Shown: positions 1 through 5,844 of the stretch, one piece after another
How the letters are laid out: each line of letters starts with the position of its first letter
Position numbering within the stretch: the first letter of the stretch is position 1
Source: an uncultured Collinsella sp.
Lineage (GTDB): Bacteria; Actinomycetota; Coriobacteriia; Coriobacteriales; Coriobacteriaceae
Reading direction: 5' to 3'
DNA length: 12,934 nucleotides
Assembly: GCA_902490325.1 (NCBI GenBank)
Contig: CABUDJ010000060.1
Span: 1-12,934, forward strand
Notes under the pieces: generated by a model
Seen by the model: only the letters and a program-made list of their open reading frames with translations
Database searches by the model: none
What the model was told of the DNA's origin: nothing
Position numbers and translations under genes: made by a program

Positions 1-714
1 CGTAGTGAGCCGCATCGGCTTGCCGTCGAGCGCACGGCCGAGGTGCTCGGTCGCGGCGGTCTGGCGCTGATCCCGACCGAGACGGTCTACGGTGTCGCCG
101 TGGCGGCTAATGCCTTCTCGGATGCAATTCCTCAAGATACAAGTGGGCCCAAGCCGTGGCCGCGCGACCCGCAGGCTGCCGTCAACGGTGCCGCGGTCCC
201 CGCACTCGGTACCGGCTATCGCCGCATCTTTACCCTTAAGCAGCGCGAACTCACCCAAACGGTCGCCTGGCTGGTTGATAATGCCGAAGCGCTCGACCGC
301 TATGGCGTGGATATCCCGGAAGATGCCCGCGTACTCGCGCGACGATGCTGGCCGGGAGCCCTGACTATCGTGGTCAAGGCGGCCCCCTGCGTGCCGACCT
401 TTATGCGTGCCGCCGACGACACGGTGGCTCTTCGCGCGTCGGCCTCGCCTGTGGTCCAAGCGCTCATCCGCGCCTGCGGCAGTCCCCTTGCCTGTACGAG
501 CGCCAACACGCACGGCGCACCCTCGCCGGCAAGCTTTGCCGCCGTCGAGGGCCGCATCCTGGAGGGGGTCGATGTTGCCGTCGACGCCGGTGAGACCCCG
601 TGTCGCGACGCCTCGACCATCGTGTCGTTCCAGCACGGCGGGCTCCAGATCCTGCGCCAAGGCGCACTTCCCGCATCAGAGATCGAGCGGGTCCTGTCCG
701 ACCCGATGCAATAG
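1..714 (+). CDS. tsaC: Threonylcarbamoyl-AMP synthase (TsaC/Sua5/YrdC family), 5' end outside window
   Basis: Family role: makes threonylcarbamoyl-AMP from threonine, bicarbonate and ATP in the cytosol, the first step of t6A formation at position 37 of ANN-decoding tRNAs. The frame is open from base 1, so the gene very probably begins upstream; a GTG at 43 is in frame but lies inside the first conserved helix and is an unlikely start. Seen: PTETVYG at 73-93, the K-x-R pair (KQR, 238-246), RCWPGALTIVVK (343-378) and the TSAN motif (496-507), matching the family's Lys/Arg/Ser/Asn nucleotide-binding residues. There is no C-terminal Sua5 domain, so it is of the short TsaC type. Odd: about 33 extra residues (roughly 112-213) sit between the PTETVYG strand and the K-x-R helix. 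glpK follows 13 nt downstream. Family assignment is firm; activity is inferred. Confidence 0.88.
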   Translation, partial: RSEPHRLAVERTAEVLGRGGLALIPTETVYGVAVAANAFSDAIPQDTSGPKPWPRDPQAAVNGAAVPALGTGYRRIFTLKQRELTQTVAWLVDNAEALDRYGVDIPEDARVLARRCWPGALTIVVKAAPCVPTFMRAADDTVALRASASPVVQALIRACGSPLACTSANTHGAPSPASFAAVEGRILEGVDVAVDAGETPCRDASTIVSFQHGGLQILRQGALPASEIERVLSDPMQ

Positions 715-727
715 AAAGGTGTAAGCG

Positions 728-2269
728 ATGTCGTTGAATCTGGGCAGCCTGGGCATGGAAGATGCCTCGTTTGACTTTGGCGGTTCCTACATCATGGCGC
801 TCGACTGCGGCACCACCTCGGTACTTGCGACCATCGTCGACGAGTACGGATGCATCGTCGCGCAGGCACGTCGCAGCGTCAAAACCAGCTTCCCACGTCC
901 CGGTTGGGTAGAGCAAGACCCCATGACGGTCCTTGCCAGCCAGATCGCCGTCATGATGGAAGTCCAGTTTAAGAGCGGTATCCACTCCGACCGCATTGCC
1001 GCCATCGGCATCTCCAACCAGCGCGAGACCACGGTGGTCTGGGACCGCGTGAGCGGCCAGCCCATCTATAACGCCATCGTATGGCAGTGCCGCCGTACCG
1101 CGCCGGCGATCGACGCGTTGGTTGAACAGGGTTGCGAGGAGCTGGTGCGCTCCCGCACGGGACTCACGCTTGACCCGTATTTCTCGGCCTCCAAGGTGCA
1201 GTGGATTCTCGACAACGTCGACGGCGCACGCGAGAGCGCGGCGGCGGGCGACCTCATGTTTGGCACCATCGACACCTGGCTCATCTACAACCTCACCGGC
1301 GGCCAGGTCTTTGCCACCGACTACACCAATGCCAGCCGCACGGCACTCTTTAATATCCATACGCTCGATTGGGACGACGACCTGCTGGCGCTCTTTGACG
1401 TCCCACGTTCCATGATGCCCGAGGTTCGCTGGAGCTCGGGCGACTACGGCCGCGTCGCGAGCGACATCATGACCAACATGCCGCCCATCATGGGCGTGGC
1501 GGGTGACCAACAGGCGTCGCTGTTCGGCCACTGCTGCTTCCATCCCGGCCAGACCAAAAACACCTATGGCACGGGCTGCTTTATGCTCATGAACACCGGC
1601 GACGAGATCGTCGAATCCAAGAATGGCCTGGTCTCCACCATCGGTATCGCTGCGGACGGCAAAGTCAGCTATGCGCTCGAGGGCTCTATTTTTGCCGCCG
1701 GCTCAACGATGAATTGGCTTCGCAACAACATGGGCATCATCTCGAGCGTGAGCGAATCGGCGCAGCTCGCCGCTTCGATCAACGACAACGAGGGCTGTTA
1801 CTTCGTCCCCGCCTTTGCGGGCTTGGGCGCCCCCTGGTGGGATCCGCACGCCCGCGGCATCGTGTGCGGTCTGACCGGTGCCTCGAGCCGTGCGACCATC
1901 GTGCGCGCGGCATGCGAGTCTATGGCCTACCAGAGCTACGACGTGCTGCGTGCCATGGAGCAGGACGTGGGGCTTTCGATCGAGCGCCTGTCTGTCGACG
2001 GTGGTGCCTCGCGCAACGAGTTCATCATGCAGTTCCAGGCCGACCTGCTGGATATCCCGGTTCTGCAATGCGAGACGGTGGAGACCACGGCAATCGGTGC
2101 CGCGTACTTGGCCGGCCTTGCCGTCGGCTATTGGGAGGACCTGGAGGAGCTGGAGCAAAATGCCCAGATCGTTAAGACCTTCCTTCCCCATATGTCCGCC
2201 GAGCGCCGCGAGCAAAACCTGGCGGGCTGGCATGATGCCGTCAAGCGTTCGCTCAGCACCGCGCAGTAG
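728..2269 (+). CDS. glpK: Glycerol kinase
   Basis: Phosphorylates glycerol to glycerol 3-phosphate with ATP in the cytosol; FGGY sugar-kinase family. 513 residues against about 500 usual. Seen: phosphate-binding DCGTTS (26-31, normally DQGTTS), PGWVEQDP (58-65), NQRETT (97-102), LDPYFS (148-153), DYTNASRT (198-205), catalytic-base Asp260 in GDQQASLFG (259-267), NTYGTG (278-283) and VDGGASRN (423-430). The ATG at 728 has an AAAGG-type ribosome site about 8 nt upstream; it gives a tail of about 20 residues before the kinase fold, and ATGs at 758 and 794 are alternative starts. Odd: the segment between YG (240-241) and GVAGDQQ has neither the GGKGGTR fructose-1,6-bisphosphate loop of enteric GlpK nor the His phosphorylated by HPr in firmicute enzymes. 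No glpF or glpD is in the window. The 13-nt gap suggests co-transcription with the tsaC-like gene. Confidence 0.96.
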   Translation: MSLNLGSLGMEDASFDFGGSYIMALDCGTTSVLATIVDEYGCIVAQARRSVKTSFPRPGWVEQDPMTVLASQIAVMMEVQFKSGIHSDRIAAIGISNQRETTVVWDRVSGQPIYNAIVWQCRRTAPAIDALVEQGCEELVRSRTGLTLDPYFSASKVQWILDNVDGARESAAAGDLMFGTIDTWLIYNLTGGQVFATDYTNASRTALFNIHTLDWDDDLLALFDVPRSMMPEVRWSSGDYGRVASDIMTNMPPIMGVAGDQQASLFGHCCFHPGQTKNTYGTGCFMLMNTGDEIVESKNGLVSTIGIAADGKVSYALEGSIFAAGSTMNWLRNNMGIISSVSESAQLAASINDNEGCYFVPAFAGLGAPWWDPHARGIVCGLTGASSRATIVRAACESMAYQSYDVLRAMEQDVGLSIERLSVDGGASRNEFIMQFQADLLDIPVLQCETVETTAIGAAYLAGLAVGYWEDLEELEQNAQIVKTFLPHMSAERREQNLAGWHDAVKRSLSTAQ

Positions 2270-2312
2270 GGCTGCGACGAGCCGATCGATACAACAAACC
2301 GCTAAACTTATG

Positions 2313-2371
2313 CACGGCGTGCGGCAACAACATCGCCCTGCGCCGTGTCAGCAAGGCCGTTTTGCGGCTGC
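2313..2371 (+). promoter_or_regulatory. upp leader with two inverted repeats
   Basis: The 123-nt gap between glpK and upp contains CACGGCG (2313-2319) pairing with CGCCGTG (2341-2347) around a 21-nt loop. A second small hairpin follows: GCA+GCCG (2351-2353, 2356-2359) with CGGC+TGC (2365-2371), ending three bases before the upp ribosome site. Neither has a clean T-run. They may be mRNA structure affecting upp translation, or the remains of a glpK terminator. I see no convincing -35/-10 pair here, so upp may be read through from glpK. Confidence 0.3.
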
Positions 2372-2392
2372 AACGAAAGGGGCAATCAACCC

Positions 2393-3040
2393 ATGACCGT
2401 CACCTACGATGCGTCCCGTGTGACGCTTGTCGATCATCCGCTCGTCCAGCACAAACTGTCGATCCTGCGCGACAAAAACACCGGCACCAACCAGTTCCGC
2501 CAGCTCGTGCGCGAACTCGCGCTTTTTGACGGCTACGAGGCCATGCGCGACCTGCCTATGGAAGACGTCGAGGTCGAGACCCCCATCACTACCGCCACGT
2601 TCAAACAGCTTGCCGGCAAGAAACTCGCCATCGTGCCCATCCTGCGTGCGGGCCTTGGCATGGTCGACGGTATCCTCGACCTGGTGCCCTCCGCTCGCGT
2701 GGGCCACATCGGCATGGAGCGCGACGAGGTCACCCACGAGCCGCACGAGTATTACTGCAAGATGCCCAAGGATATCGACCAGCGCATCTGCCTGGTCGTC
2801 GACCCCATGCTCGCCACGGGCGGTTCGGCCGAGATGGCCATCAGCTACCTGCGCGAGCGCGGTGTCAAGGATATCCGCATGCTGTGCATCGTCGCCGCGC
2901 CCGAGGGCCTCAAGTCACTGACCGAAAAGGACCCCGACGTACATATTTATACGTGCGCCATCGACGACCAACTCAACGAGGCCGCCTACATCGTTCCCGG
3001 CCTCGGCGACGCCGGCGACCGCATCTTCGGCACGCTCTAG
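2393..3040 (+). CDS. upp: Uracil phosphoribosyltransferase
   Basis: Converts uracil and PRPP to UMP and pyrophosphate, a cytosolic pyrimidine-salvage step. 215 residues from the ATG at 2393, close to the 208 of the E. coli enzyme. Seen: HPLVQHKL (15-22), the VPILRAGLGM block (81-90), the PRPP-binding loop VVDPMLATGGS (135-145), VAAPEG (167-172), and the C-terminal uracil-binding block YIVPGLGDAGD (199-209). An in-frame GTG at 2345 would add 16 residues, but they match nothing in the family and fall in the leader hairpins; the ATG has AAAGGGG at 2376-2382, 10 nt upstream, so I chose it. Transcription probably stops at the hairpin at 3083-3117. No uracil permease lies beside it. Confidence 0.97.
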   Translation: MTVTYDASRVTLVDHPLVQHKLSILRDKNTGTNQFRQLVRELALFDGYEAMRDLPMEDVEVETPITTATFKQLAGKKLAIVPILRAGLGMVDGILDLVPSARVGHIGMERDEVTHEPHEYYCKMPKDIDQRICLVVDPMLATGGSAEMAISYLRERGVKDIRMLCIVAAPEGLKSLTEKDPDVHIYTCAIDDQLNEAAYIVPGLGDAGDRIFGTL

Positions 3041-3082
3041 TCGCTGGGCTAAGACGGCCGCGGCTGCAAATACGAAGAAACG

Positions 3083-3124
3083 GTGCGCGCGGTCGAACAA
3101 AAGGCGACCGCGCGCACTCCTGTT
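3083..3124 (+). terminator. Hairpin terminator after upp
   Basis: Perfect 13-bp GC-rich inverted repeat: GTGCGCGCGGTCG (3083-3095) and its complement at 3105-3117, with a 9-nt loop (AACAAAAGG). It begins 42 nt after the upp stop. The + strand tail (TCCTGTT) is only weakly T-rich. On the other strand the flank at 3067-3080 reads T-rich, so it could also stop antisense transcription. It separates upp from the atp promoter. Confidence 0.7.
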
Positions 3125-3215
3125 AACGGACGTTTTGCCCTGCAGGGTTCGAGAAAAACGTATTACCGTACCTGCGGCATAAAGAAGGTCTTAAGAAAAC
3201 GAACAGGTGCGTATT

Positions 3216-3234
3216 AACCGATGCTTTTTCGGTT
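3216..3234. promoter_or_regulatory. Inverted repeat overlapping the atp -35 box (possible operator or hairpin)
   Basis: AACCGA (3216-3221) and TCGGTT (3229-3234) form a perfect 6-bp inverted repeat around a 7-nt T-rich centre. The right arm shares TT (3233-3234) with the predicted -35 element TTGTAC. A protein bound here would compete with RNA polymerase. CGTATTA occurs at 3159-3165 and again at 3210-3216, so the left arm adjoins a repeated word. No known regulator motif is recognised. Confidence 0.35.
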
Positions 3235-3260
3235 GTACTTTAGCGATTGGCTCGTACAAT
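3233..3260 (+). promoter_or_regulatory. Predicted sigma-70-type promoter of the atp operon
   Basis: TTGTAC (3233-3238, -35) and TACAAT (3255-3260, -10) are separated by 16 bp. They match consensus at 4 of 6 and 5 of 6 positions. The element lies in the A/T-richest intergenic stretch of the window, after the upp terminator and before the first atp gene. Predicted start is near 3266-3269, giving a leader of about 55 nt. The rest of 3041-3322 holds no gene that I can support. Confidence 0.6.
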
Positions 3261-3322
3261 AGTCACCAATGTTTGGCGGGAACTGTTCTGTGAGGCGTTA
3301 AAAAAGGAAAGTGAGGACGCCA

Positions 3323-3634
3323 ATGTTTCAGATAGCCGATCTGCTCGCTATCGTTGCAGGCGCCATCGCGGGCGCAATTGCCTTCCTTCCCTTTGTCTTT
3401 ACGCTCAAGCCGGTTCTTGACGATAAACAGAATGCGGACATGCTCAAGGGTATGGTGAGTCTGGCGGTCTCGGCAATCGCCCTGCTCGTCTTTACCTTGG
3501 TTGTGTTTGTGTTGTTCGGAGAGGCATTTCGCATGTTCCTCCTGGGTGAGGCGATCGGCTTCGTGGCCTTGATGGCCGCCTGCACGGTTCGTGTCGCCAA
3601 GGCGCTGCGAGATCCTCATGAGGTCGAAAGGTAA
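3323..3634 (+). CDS. Small membrane protein in the atpI position (putative ATP synthase subunit I)
   Basis: 103 residues, almost entirely hydrophobic, with three likely membrane helices (about 6-28, 41-66 and 70-94) and a short charged loop at 29-40 (KPVLDDKQNADM). It lies first in the atp operon, 3 nt before atpB, the place where atpI is found in many bacteria. AtpI-type proteins are thought to help assemble the c ring or to carry Mg2+; here the link is position plus hydrophobicity, since I see no signature motif. I chose ATG at 3323 because GAGG (3313-3316) is 6 nt upstream; an in-frame GTG at 3311 would add four residues but overlaps that site. It ends in a basic/acidic cytosolic tail. It is surely a real gene; the function is tentative. 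Confidence 0.6.
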   Translation: MFQIADLLAIVAGAIAGAIAFLPFVFTLKPVLDDKQNADMLKGMVSLAVSAIALLVFTLVVFVLFGEAFRMFLLGEAIGFVALMAACTVRVAKALRDPHEVER

Positions 3635-3637
3635 GTC

Positions 3638-4441
3638 GTGGAAATTTTTGAAAAGCTGCCTGATGAGATTAATCATCTGGTCAGCGAGTTCAGCTCCACC
3701 CCTGTCGTGGGCGATCTGAGCTGCGGTATCACGCAGTACTCGTTTTGGCTGATCGTCTCCACGATCGTGCTCCTGATCGTCCTGGCCGTGTTCAAGAAGA
3801 AGCAGACCCTGGTCCCCAAGGGCTTCTTCGTCAACGGTTTCGAGTACATCATCGAGTACGTCGAGAACGATATCGGCAAGGGCGTCGTGGGCGAGAACTG
3901 GAAGAAGCACTTCCCGTTCCTGTGCTCGCTTTTCCTGTTCATCCTGATCAACAACATGATCGGCCTGATTCCGGGAATGAAGCCCGGCACCGGCGCAATC
4001 GGCTCCACCGCCGCGCTCGCCATCTTCGCCTTCGTGTACTTCATCTACTACGGATGCAAGGCCCACGGCGTGATCGGCTATATCAAGAGCCTCGCCCCGC
4101 AGGGCGTGAGCTTCCCGATGAACGTGCTCGTGTGGGTCGTCGAGCTCTTCTCGACCTTCCTGCGCCTCATCACGCTTGCCGTCCGTCTGTTCTGCAACAT
4201 GTTCGCAGGACACGTGGTCATGGGCTCGTTCGCCATCATGGCGAGCATGTTCATGCAGCCGCTGCTTCAGCAGGTTTCCGCGGCCCACGCCGTCGGCGCC
4301 CTGCCTTCGCTGGCCTGGCTTGCCATCCTCATCCTGATCTATGCGATCGAGCTTGTGGTCGGCGCCATCCAGGCTTACGTCTTCACGGTCCTTACCGCCG
4401 TGTATGTCTCCGAGGCAGAGGAGGTCGCGGAGGAGGAGTAG
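3638..4441 (+). CDS. atpB: F-type ATP synthase subunit a (Fo)
   Basis: Stator subunit that forms the two proton half-channels against the c ring in the cytoplasmic membrane. 267 residues, normal length, with five or six hydrophobic helices. The diagnostic helix reads LAVRLFCNMFAGH (180-192): Arg183 is the essential Arg (E. coli R210) and Asn187 matches N214; Cys186 replaces the usual Gly. Gln245 (IQAYVF) matches E. coli Q252. The E. coli pair Glu219/His245 appears swapped, as His192/Glu238. GTG start at 3638 with GAAAGG (3625-3630) 7 nt upstream. The C-terminal tail is acidic (EAEEVAEEE). A 124-nt gap follows before atpE, the longest inside the operon. Confidence 0.97.
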   Translation: MEIFEKLPDEINHLVSEFSSTPVVGDLSCGITQYSFWLIVSTIVLLIVLAVFKKKQTLVPKGFFVNGFEYIIEYVENDIGKGVVGENWKKHFPFLCSLFLFILINNMIGLIPGMKPGTGAIGSTAALAIFAFVYFIYYGCKAHGVIGYIKSLAPQGVSFPMNVLVWVVELFSTFLRLITLAVRLFCNMFAGHVVMGSFAIMASMFMQPLLQQVSAAHAVGALPSLAWLAILILIYAIELVVGAIQAYVFTVLTAVYVSEAEEVAEEE

Positions 4442-4453
4442 TCTTCCGTTCGC

Positions 4454-4549
4454 GCCTTAAAGGTAAGGCAATTCGTTAAACCGCCGGTGCCCGTACCCAT
4501 GGAGCCCGGCAGTTATAAAAAGGTTATCCTGCGTGAAATAAGACACGCA
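4454..4549 (+). promoter_or_regulatory. Structured atpB-atpE intercistronic region
   Basis: Three inverted repeats fill the 124-nt gap. GCCTTA (4454-4459) pairs with TAAGGC (4464-4469) over a 4-nt loop. GCCGG (4483-4487) pairs with CCGGC (4506-4510). TGCGTG (4530-4535) pairs with CACGCA (4544-4549) over an A-rich 8-nt loop, ending 4 nt before the atpE ribosome site. There is no T-run, so termination is unlikely. In E. coli the region before atpE enhances its translation; a similar role, or an RNA-processing role, is inferred here. Confidence 0.4.
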
Positions 4550-4553
4550 CGAC

Positions 4554-4561
4554 AAAGGAGG
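4554..4561 (+). promoter_or_regulatory. Strong ribosome binding site of atpE
   Basis: AAAGGAGG is the fullest anti-16S complement seen in the window. It fixes the start at GTG 4566 with an unusually short 4-nt spacer. No ATG, GTG or TTG that would make a longer c subunit is found just upstream in frame. Confidence 0.75.
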
Positions 4562-4565
4562 AATC

Positions 4566-4760
4566 GTGGGAGTTATCGGTTACGGTCTCGGTGTTATCGG
4601 CGCTGGTCTTGCTATCGGCCTGTCTGCTCTGGGTGCTACGGGTGCTATGGCCCGTCAGCCTGAGGTCCAGGGCCGCGTGTTCACCGTCTTCATCATGGGC
4701 TCCGCCTTCGGCGAGGCTCTGGCTCTGATCGGCTTCGTTGTCGCGCTGATCGTTAAATAG
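4566..4760 (+). CDS. atpE: F-type ATP synthase subunit c (Fo rotor ring)
   Basis: Proton-binding proteolipid; many copies form the membrane rotor ring. Two helices joined by the polar loop ARQPE (29-33). Glu50 in helix 2 (FGEAL) is the ion carrier, 20 residues after Arg30, the same distance as R41 to D61 in E. coli. Residue 17, where Na+-type c subunits have Gln, is Ile, and Glu50 is followed by Ala-Leu rather than Ser-Thr, so H+ coupling is expected. The inner helix has small residues every second position (G12, G14, A16, G18, S20). At 64 residues it is shorter than the usual 70-90 because there is almost no tail before helix 1. GTG start. The gene uses more GGT/GCT codons than its neighbours, as very highly expressed genes may. 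Confidence 0.96.
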   Translation: MGVIGYGLGVIGAGLAIGLSALGATGAMARQPEVQGRVFTVFIMGSAFGEALALIGFVVALIVK

Positions 4761-4775
4761 CACGGAGCGTCAAGT

Positions 4776-5378
4776 ATGAATCTTTCATCCCAGAAGAGCG
4801 CGATCGCACTCTCCGCGTCCGCGGCCGCGCTGCTCATGCCGGTTTCCGCGTTCGCCGAGGACGGCGCTGCCGGTGCGGACATCCTCATCCCTAAGATGGC
4901 GGAGTTCATCCCGGCGCTTATCGCCTTCCTGATTATCTGGATCGTGCTGGCCAAGGTCGCCCTGCCGGGCATCATGAAAACCATGGAGGAGCGCGGCAAG
5001 AAGATCGAGGAGAGCCTCGACGAGGCCGAGAAGACCAAGCAGGAGGCCATCGCCAAGCGCGCTGAGTCCGACTCGATCGTCACCGACGCCCGTCGTCAGG
5101 CTGCCGACATCGTTCTCGAGGCCCGTAAGGACGCCGAGTCCGAGCGCGCCCGTATCATCGAGGCTGCTCACAAGGAGGCCGAGGAGATCATCGCCAAGGC
5201 CCATACGACCGTCGAGGACGAGCGCAAGTCCATTTACGCCGGTGCCGCGAGCTCCATCGCCGACCTGTCCGTTGCCGTCGCCACCAAGATCGTGGGCGAG
5301 GCACTCGAGGACGATGCCGAGCAGAAGAAGCTCATCGAGCGCTACATCCAGGAAGCAGGTAGCCTGAATGCCGACTAG
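4776..5378 (+). CDS. atpF: F-type ATP synthase subunit b (Fo peripheral stalk)
   Basis: Peripheral stalk that holds the alpha3beta3 head against the a subunit. 200 residues against about 156-185 in well-known bacteria. The excess is N-terminal: residues 1-27 look like a signal peptide (Lys7, Ala/Leu core 9-20, then SAFA just before Glu28-Asp29, a good signal peptidase I site). The true anchor follows at about 44-66 (FIPALIAFLIIWIVLAKVAL), then a long charged coiled coil from about 70 to 165 rich in E, K, R and A. Topology fits, since the b N-terminus faces outward. GGAG (4764-4767) lies 8 nt before the ATG, 15 nt after the atpE stop. The last 11 nt overlap atpH. Confidence 0.95.
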   Translation: MNLSSQKSAIALSASAAALLMPVSAFAEDGAAGADILIPKMAEFIPALIAFLIIWIVLAKVALPGIMKTMEERGKKIEESLDEAEKTKQEAIAKRAESDSIVTDARRQAADIVLEARKDAESERARIIEAAHKEAEEIIAKAHTTVEDERKSIYAGAASSIADLSVAVATKIVGEALEDDAEQKKLIERYIQEAGSLNAD

Positions 5379-5844
5379 CCGCTATCAGGACAAGGTGCTC
5401 GAGACCTACGCGCGCTCCCTCATGGAAGCCGCCAAGGCCGAGAACCATGTGTTCGAGGACCTCGAGATGATCGAGCGCCTGGCTTCTGCCAGCACCGAGA
5501 TCATCGCCGTGCTCGACACCATGTCCAAGCGCGACCAGCTCGACCTTCTTCCCAAGGTGGCAGCTGCCTTTAAGTATGTTGCCGAGGAAGACGAGGATGT
5601 AGTGGGCGTGACCGTCACCACGGCGATCCCGCTCGACGACGAGCTGCGTCAAACCATCACTAAGAAATGCGAGCAGGACTTCGGCCGCAAGGTATTCCTT
5701 ATCGAGCAGGTCGATCCGTCTATCGTGGGCGGCCTGGTGCTCGAGGCCCGCGGCGAGCGTCGTGACATTTCCGTCAAGACGCAGCTGCGCGTCGCGCAGG
5801 AGACCCTCGCAAACTCTGCTAATTCGTACGGAGGTGAAGCCTAA
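5368..5844 (+). CDS. atpH: F-type ATP synthase subunit delta (F1 stator link)
   Basis: Joins the top of the alpha3beta3 head to the b stalk. 158 residues against about 175-180 usual. The C-terminal part is well conserved: VTTAIPLDDEL (83-93), then VDPSIVGGLVLEARG (115-129) and a helix containing SVKTQLRVAQETL (135-147). The N-terminal helical domain starts normally (YARSLMEAAKAE) but seems to lack about 30 residues near position 50, between TEIIAVLDTM and SKRDQLDLLPKV. ATG at 5368 lies inside the end of atpF with AGGT 7 nt upstream, so translation is probably coupled. The stop shares its last base with the atpA start (TAATG). Confidence 0.93.
   Translation: MPTSRYQDKVLETYARSLMEAAKAENHVFEDLEMIERLASASTEIIAVLDTMSKRDQLDLLPKVAAAFKYVAEEDEDVVGVTVTTAIPLDDELRQTITKKCEQDFGRKVFLIEQVDPSIVGGLVLEARGERRDISVKTQLRVAQETLANSANSYGGEA

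Noticed and set aside
43..45. GTG at 43 as start of the tsaC-like gene
   Set aside because: The frame is open and family-like upstream (helix RLAVERTAEVLGRGG before the first strand), so the true start most likely lies before the window.
2303..2308. TAAACT as -10 of a upp promoter
   Set aside because: No acceptable -35 element 15-19 bp upstream.
2345..2392. Longer upp starting at GTG 2345
   Set aside because: The added 16 residues do not resemble the family, and the ATG at 2393 has a well-placed AAAGGGG site.
3263..4288. 341-residue open frame on the - strand across the atp promoter, atpI-like gene and atpB
   Set aside because: Rich in His/Glu/Asp as expected from the complement of hydrophobic membrane codons; it would run out through the atp promoter region. 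No supporting signal.
4513..4520. TATAAA-like sequence as an internal atpE promoter
   Set aside because: No -35-like hexamer at a suitable distance; the surrounding sequence is better explained as structured intercistronic RNA.
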